Positions 5,421 to 9,865 of a DNA stretch of 9,865 nucleotides are shown in pieces (position 1 is the stretch's first letter; every line of letters begins with the position of its first letter). The position numbers and the translations under genes were made by a program. This DNA is from Alphaproteobacteria bacterium (GTDB lineage Bacteria; Pseudomonadota; Alphaproteobacteria; Rickettsiales; UBA1997). The stretch is taken from contig VGDN01000032.1 in the NCBI GenBank assembly GCA_016869695.1, positions 1-9,865 of the forward strand, in the 5' to 3' direction. The notes under the pieces were generated by a model. That model saw only the letters and a list, made by a program, of their open reading frames with translations. It had not been told where the DNA came from and made no database searches.

Positions 5421-7259
5421 ATGACCGACTTCCGTAACGTTGCCATTATTGCTCACGTCGACCACGGCAAGACCACACTCATTGACGCAATGCTGCACCA
5501 AAGCGGCACTTTCCGCGCTAATCAGCAGGTTGAAACACGCGTAATGGATTCGAACGACCTCGAAAAAGAACGTGGAATTACAATCCTCGCAAAATGCACT
5601 TCAATCATGTGGCAAGGCCACAAAATCAACGTAATTGACACTCCTGGCCACGCTGATTTCGGTGGCGAAGTTGAACGCGTGCTCTGCATGGCGGATAGTG
5701 TTGTGCTGCTTGTTGACTCAGCGGAAGGGGTAATGCCACAAACAAAATTTGTGCTCTCGAAAGCTTTGGCACTTGGTCTGAGGCCAATGGTTTTAATCAA
5801 TAAAATTGACCGCTCTGATGCGCGTCCAGATGAAGTTCTAAACGAAATTTTTGACCTTTTTGTTTCGTTAAATGCCACGGAAGAACAGCTCGATTTTCCG
5901 GTACTTTACGCGGTAGGACGTGACGGCTGGTGCGTTGCCGACATTGAAAAAGACGAGCGCAAAGATTTGTCGCCGCTCTTCAACCTAATCTTGAAACACG
6001 TAGCGCCACCGCAATTTGACACCGAAGCACCGTTTAAAATGCTCGCTACTTTGCTCGACCATTCACCTTATTTTGGGCGAATGCTCACCGGCCGTATTTA
6101 TTCCGGAAAAGCAAAAAATTTAATGAGCTTCAAGGCAATTAATCTGAAAGGGGAAGTAGTAGAGCAAGGCCGCCTGACTAAGCTGCACGTCTTTCGTGGC
6201 GTTGAAAAAATTCCAGTCGAAGAGGCGGAAGCTGGTGACATTGTTTCAATCGCTGGTCTTGAAAAAGCTTCGGTGTCCGACACGCTGTGCGACCTTTCTG
6301 CGTCTGAGCCAATCAAGTCTACACCAATCGACCCACCAACAATGGCAATTACGGTTGGGGTTAATGATTCGCCACTCGCCGGCACCGAAGGTACAAAAGT
6401 TACTTCTAGAATGATTCGCGACCGGCTCTTTGCTGAAGGCGAAACTAACGTTGCAATCAAGGTCAAAGAATCGGACGCGAAGGATGCATTTGAAGTTGGC
6501 GGTCGTGGCGAATTGCAGCTTGGCGTGTTGATTGAAAATATGCGCCGCGAAGGTTTCGAGCTTTCAGTTTCAAGACCACGCGTGCTTTTCAAAAAAGGTG
6601 AGGATGGGGAAATATTAGAGCCGGTTGAAGAAGTTGTGGTCGACGTTGACGACGGATTTTCTGGTGTGGTTGTAGACAAACTCTCACAACGCAAAGGCGA
6701 AATGGCGGAAATGCGCCCGTCTTCCGGCGGCAAAACGCGGATTATTTTCCACGTACCGTCTCGCGGCTTAATCGGCTACCAAAGTGAGTTCTTAACTGAC
6801 ACTAAAGGCACCGGCGTTTTGAACCGAATTTTCCACAACTACATTCCTTATAAGGGCGAAATCGGCTTCAAGAAAAATGGCGCCTTGATTGCCACCGACC
6901 CAGGCGAGGCAGTAGCTTACGCGCTTTGGAATCTGCAAGATCGCGGCACAATGTTTGTGAAACCGCAGCAAAAAGTTTACGCCGGAATGATTGTTGGCGA
7001 GAACTCGAAACAGGGCGATTTGGAGGTGAATGTATTAAAGGGAAAGCAGCTGACCAACATTCGCGCTTCCGGTACTGACGAAGCAATTCGCCTCACCCCT
7101 CCGCGTATCCTAACACTTGAAGATATGATTACTTACGTCGGAGATGACGAGCTGGTTGAGGTTACGCCGAAGTCTCTACGTCTGCGCAAAAAGCTTCTCG
7201 ACTCCAATGACCGCAAAAGAATGAGTCGTGGCAAGGAAACGAAGTTCGATTTTGTGTAA
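5421..7259 (+). CDS. typA: Translational GTPase TypA/BipA
   Basis: BipA is a ribosome-associated translational GTPase of the EF-G/EF-4 type that helps 50S assembly and stress or cold adaptation. The 612-residue product is full length. The GTPase domain has G1 AHVDHGKT (11-18), G2 ERGIT (50-54), G3 DTPGH (73-77) and G4 NKID (127-130). Beyond it are a beta-barrel domain (around 205-300), EF-G domain III- and V-like parts, with GGRGELQLGVLIENMRREGFE and MRPSSGGKTRIIFHVPSRGL, and the BipA-specific C-terminal region with LRASGTDEAIRLTPPR-type sequence (here IRASGTDEAIRLTPPRILTL). No Shine-Dalgarno sequence precedes the ATG; the leader is AT-rich with a TCTAAATTTAGA palindrome (5400-5411). The TAA stop (7257-7259) is also the left target duplication of the fold-back element that follows. 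Confidence 0.97.
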   Translation: MTDFRNVAIIAHVDHGKTTLIDAMLHQSGTFRANQQVETRVMDSNDLEKERGITILAKCTSIMWQGHKINVIDTPGHADFGGEVERVLCMADSVVLLVDSAEGVMPQTKFVLSKALALGLRPMVLINKIDRSDARPDEVLNEIFDLFVSLNATEEQLDFPVLYAVGRDGWCVADIEKDERKDLSPLFNLILKHVAPPQFDTEAPFKMLATLLDHSPYFGRMLTGRIYSGKAKNLMSFKAINLKGEVVEQGRLTKLHVFRGVEKIPVEEAEAGDIVSIAGLEKASVSDTLCDLSASEPIKSTPIDPPTMAITVGVNDSPLAGTEGTKVTSRMIRDRLFAEGETNVAIKVKESDAKDAFEVGGRGELQLGVLIENMRREGFELSVSRPRVLFKKGEDGEILEPVEEVVVDVDDGFSGVVVDKLSQRKGEMAEMRPSSGGKTRIIFHVPSRGLIGYQSEFLTDTKGTGVLNRIFHNYIPYKGEIGFKKNGALIATDPGEAVAYALWNLQDRGTMFVKPQQKVYAGMIVGENSKQGDLEVNVLKGKQLTNIRASGTDEAIRLTPPRILTLEDMITYVGDDELVEVTPKSLRLRKKLLDSNDRKRMSRGKETKFDFV

Positions 7260-7404
7260 GAACCTGTCCTAAACCTCTACTAACCCGGCCATCTGAGTCG
7301 GTTTTGCTGCGCTCCGCTGCGCACGTACGTCTAAGTACGCTTACGCTGCGGTGCCCACAAAACCAGCACAGTTGGCTCGGCTTAGCGAGATTTAGGACAG
7401 GTTC
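7260..7404. mobile_element. MITE-like fold-back element with 14-bp terminal inverted repeats and TAA duplication
   Basis: GAACCTGTCCTAAA (7260-7273) and its exact reverse complement (7391-7404) bound a 145-bp element. It is flanked on both sides by TAA (7257-7259 and 7405-7407). The two halves pair imperfectly along their whole length, for example GGTTTTG against CAAAACC, meeting at a central CGTAC-6 nt-GTACG hairpin (7324-7339). It encodes no protein. Size, perfect termini and a 3-bp TNA duplication fit a non-autonomous element mobilised by an IS5-superfamily (IS1031/IS427-like) transposase; the family is inference from these traits. No transposase is in the window. Transcribed, it would form a large hairpin immediately after typA and might serve as its 3' end, though no U-tract follows. 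Confidence 0.85.
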
Positions 7405-7506
7405 TAAGAAACCCTGTTGCAAATAAATTTTTCCTCGCGGTAAGTTGCGCGCCACTTGTCAAAGCTTCCCCAACAAAAAACTTTTAACACGAATCCAATA
7501 GCGAAT

Positions 7507-7842
7507 ATGAAAAAATTCTCCTCTTCAATTCTCGCAGTTTTTACTTTGTTTTTAATGGCATCAGAAGCTTTTGCAGCGGGAACAAATATCGCCTCCCAAT
7601 CGACCCTGAACACCAACGTGTTGGTGGACGTAATGTGTAACGTGCTAAGTATTGTAACAGGCAATGCAGGTAAGGCTTTCGCGGGATTCGCTATTCTGTC
7701 AGTTGGTATTGGCTTCTTTACTGGTAAGGTCTCCTGGGGTTTGATGATTGGTGTGGCTGCTGGTATTGCAGCAATGTTTGGTGCCCCAACAATTGTGGCC
7801 GCAATCACAGGAAAAGAGGCCTTTAAGTGCGAAACCTACTAA
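7507..7842 (+). CDS. virB2: TrbC/VirB2-family type IV secretion pilin
   Basis: The 111-residue product has a Sec signal peptide (residues 1-23, cleavage after AFA) and a mature part of about 88 residues with two hydrophobic segments (about 57-72 and 78-101) joined by a tight GKVSWG loop. This is the plan of VirB2/TrbC pilin subunits, which insert in the inner membrane and are assembled into the type IV secretion pilus. The segment MCNVLSIVTGNAGKAFAGFAILSVGIGFFTGKV resembles rickettsial VirB2 in part (quoted from residues 43-55 and 57-75). Two cysteines, C44 and C108, flank the hydrophobic core. The ATG at 7507 is chosen because it gives a proper signal peptide; an in-frame TTG at 7456 would add 17 residues before it. 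No other secretion gene is nearby: a MITE lies upstream and rpmB downstream. No Shine-Dalgarno sequence is visible. Confidence 0.88.
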   Translation: MKKFSSSILAVFTLFLMASEAFAAGTNIASQSTLNTNVLVDVMCNVLSIVTGNAGKAFAGFAILSVGIGFFTGKVSWGLMIGVAAGIAAMFGAPTIVAAITGKEAFKCETY

Positions 7843-7876
7843 GCTGATCTCCCCCTGATTTTTAATTAATCAAACA

Positions 7877-8215
7877 ATGTCTCGTAAGTGCGATTTACTC
7901 GCTGTTGGTGTAATGAGCGGAAACAAGGTTTCTCACTCCAACCGCAAAACCAGAAGAAGATTTTTACCAAATCTCCGTTCCATTTCCTTTAAAAGTGATG
8001 CACTCGGTGTTGACCTAAATCTCAGCATTGTCGCCTCAACTCTGCGTACCGTCAATAAGTTTGGTAGCATTGACAGTTTCTTGGTTAACTACCGTTACGC
8101 AAAATTGACCAATCAGGCCAGAAAGCTTCGCCTTAAGATTAAGCAAAAATTAGTTAAGACTGGGAAGTTGGGCGAGGTGAAGATCGTCACAGAAAAAAAA
8201 GCGAAGAAGAAATAA
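7877..8215 (+). CDS. rpmB: 50S ribosomal protein L28
   Basis: L28 is a structural protein of the large ribosomal subunit. The 112-residue sequence begins MSRKCDLLAVGVMSGNKVSH and continues with SNRKTRRRFLPNLRSISFKS, the conserved L28 core, then an alphaproteobacterial-type extension with ASTLRTVNKFGSIDSFL. It has no zinc-binding CXXC pairs. The C-terminus (GEVKIVTEKKAKKK) is a lysine-rich tail that makes the protein somewhat longer than the roughly 97-100 residues I expect for rickettsial L28. rpmG (L33), the frequent neighbour elsewhere, is absent. The gene starts 34 bp after the pilin gene and ends in a strong intrinsic terminator, so the two could be co-transcribed. Confidence 0.95.
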   Translation: MSRKCDLLAVGVMSGNKVSHSNRKTRRRFLPNLRSISFKSDALGVDLNLSIVASTLRTVNKFGSIDSFLVNYRYAKLTNQARKLRLKIKQKLVKTGKLGEVKIVTEKKAKKK

Positions 8216-8219
8216 ACTT

Positions 8220-8265
8220 AACCCAGCTACTCAGAACAAATCTGTTTCAAGTAGCTGGGTTTTTT
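8220..8265 (+). terminator. Rho-independent terminator of rpmB
   Basis: A perfect 12-bp stem, AACCCAGCTACT (8220-8231) with AGTAGCTGGGTT (8250-8261), has an 18-nt loop and runs directly into six T residues (8260-8265). It begins 4 bp after the rpmB stop and is the clearest terminator in the window. It ends only 12 bp before the lpd ATG. Confidence 0.9.
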
Positions 8266-8277
8266 ATTGGATAAAAT

Positions 8278-9865
<1,588 letters not shown>

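Noticed and set aside
6098..6733. Long open frame on the minus strand opposite typA
   Set aside because: It lies wholly antisense to a well-conserved region of typA, and its Ser/Pro/Thr-rich product has no recognisable motif.
7408..7506. Promoter for the pilin gene (TTGTCA at 7456-7461 with TTTTAA at 7482-7487)
   Set aside because: The spacer would be 20 bp and the -10 match is weak, so I do not call it.

Overview
The window reads as a chromosomal segment of an alphaproteobacterium, most likely Rickettsiales or a close relative. Three things point there: an L28 ribosomal protein of the rickettsial type (starting MSRKCDLLAVGV), a two-transmembrane VirB2 pilin of the kind found in rickettsial type IV secretion, and a GltX whose HIGH box reads HVGN. 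HslV also carries the short propeptide before its catalytic Thr that is usual in alphaproteobacteria. This placement is inference from protein similarity by eye; no rRNA gene is present.

Layout. Positions 1-633 (minus) are the 5' part of a DUF1016-N-like protein that runs off the left edge. A divergent AT-rich gap (634-802) with a perfect 15-bp hairpin and a heptamer repeat separates it from hslV (plus), followed by tolB (plus). A manC-type mannose-1-phosphate guanylyltransferase/mannose-6-phosphate isomerase and a ThiE/TenI-like gene form a minus-strand pair with an ATGA overlap, ending 7 bp from tolB. yggS (plus) starts divergently and overlaps the 5' end of the ThiE-like gene. typA/bipA (plus) follows. 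Its stop codon is the target duplication of a 145-bp fold-back mobile element. Then come a single virB2-type pilin gene, rpmB (L28) with a strong terminator, lpd (dihydrolipoamide dehydrogenase) and the first 59 codons of gltX.

Most genes are housekeeping functions: protein quality control, envelope integrity, sugar-nucleotide supply, cofactor handling, translation and central metabolism. They do not form one pathway. The unusual content is the small repetitive DNA: a pair of GGGGTCNGACCCC palindromes inserted in frame inside manC, a MITE-like fold-back element with a TAA duplication at the typA stop, heptamer-periodic repeats at three gene boundaries, and a perfect hairpin upstream of hslV. 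I see no complete new multi-gene system. The best candidates for something undescribed are the coding-sequence-tolerated palindromic element and the orphan pilin gene.
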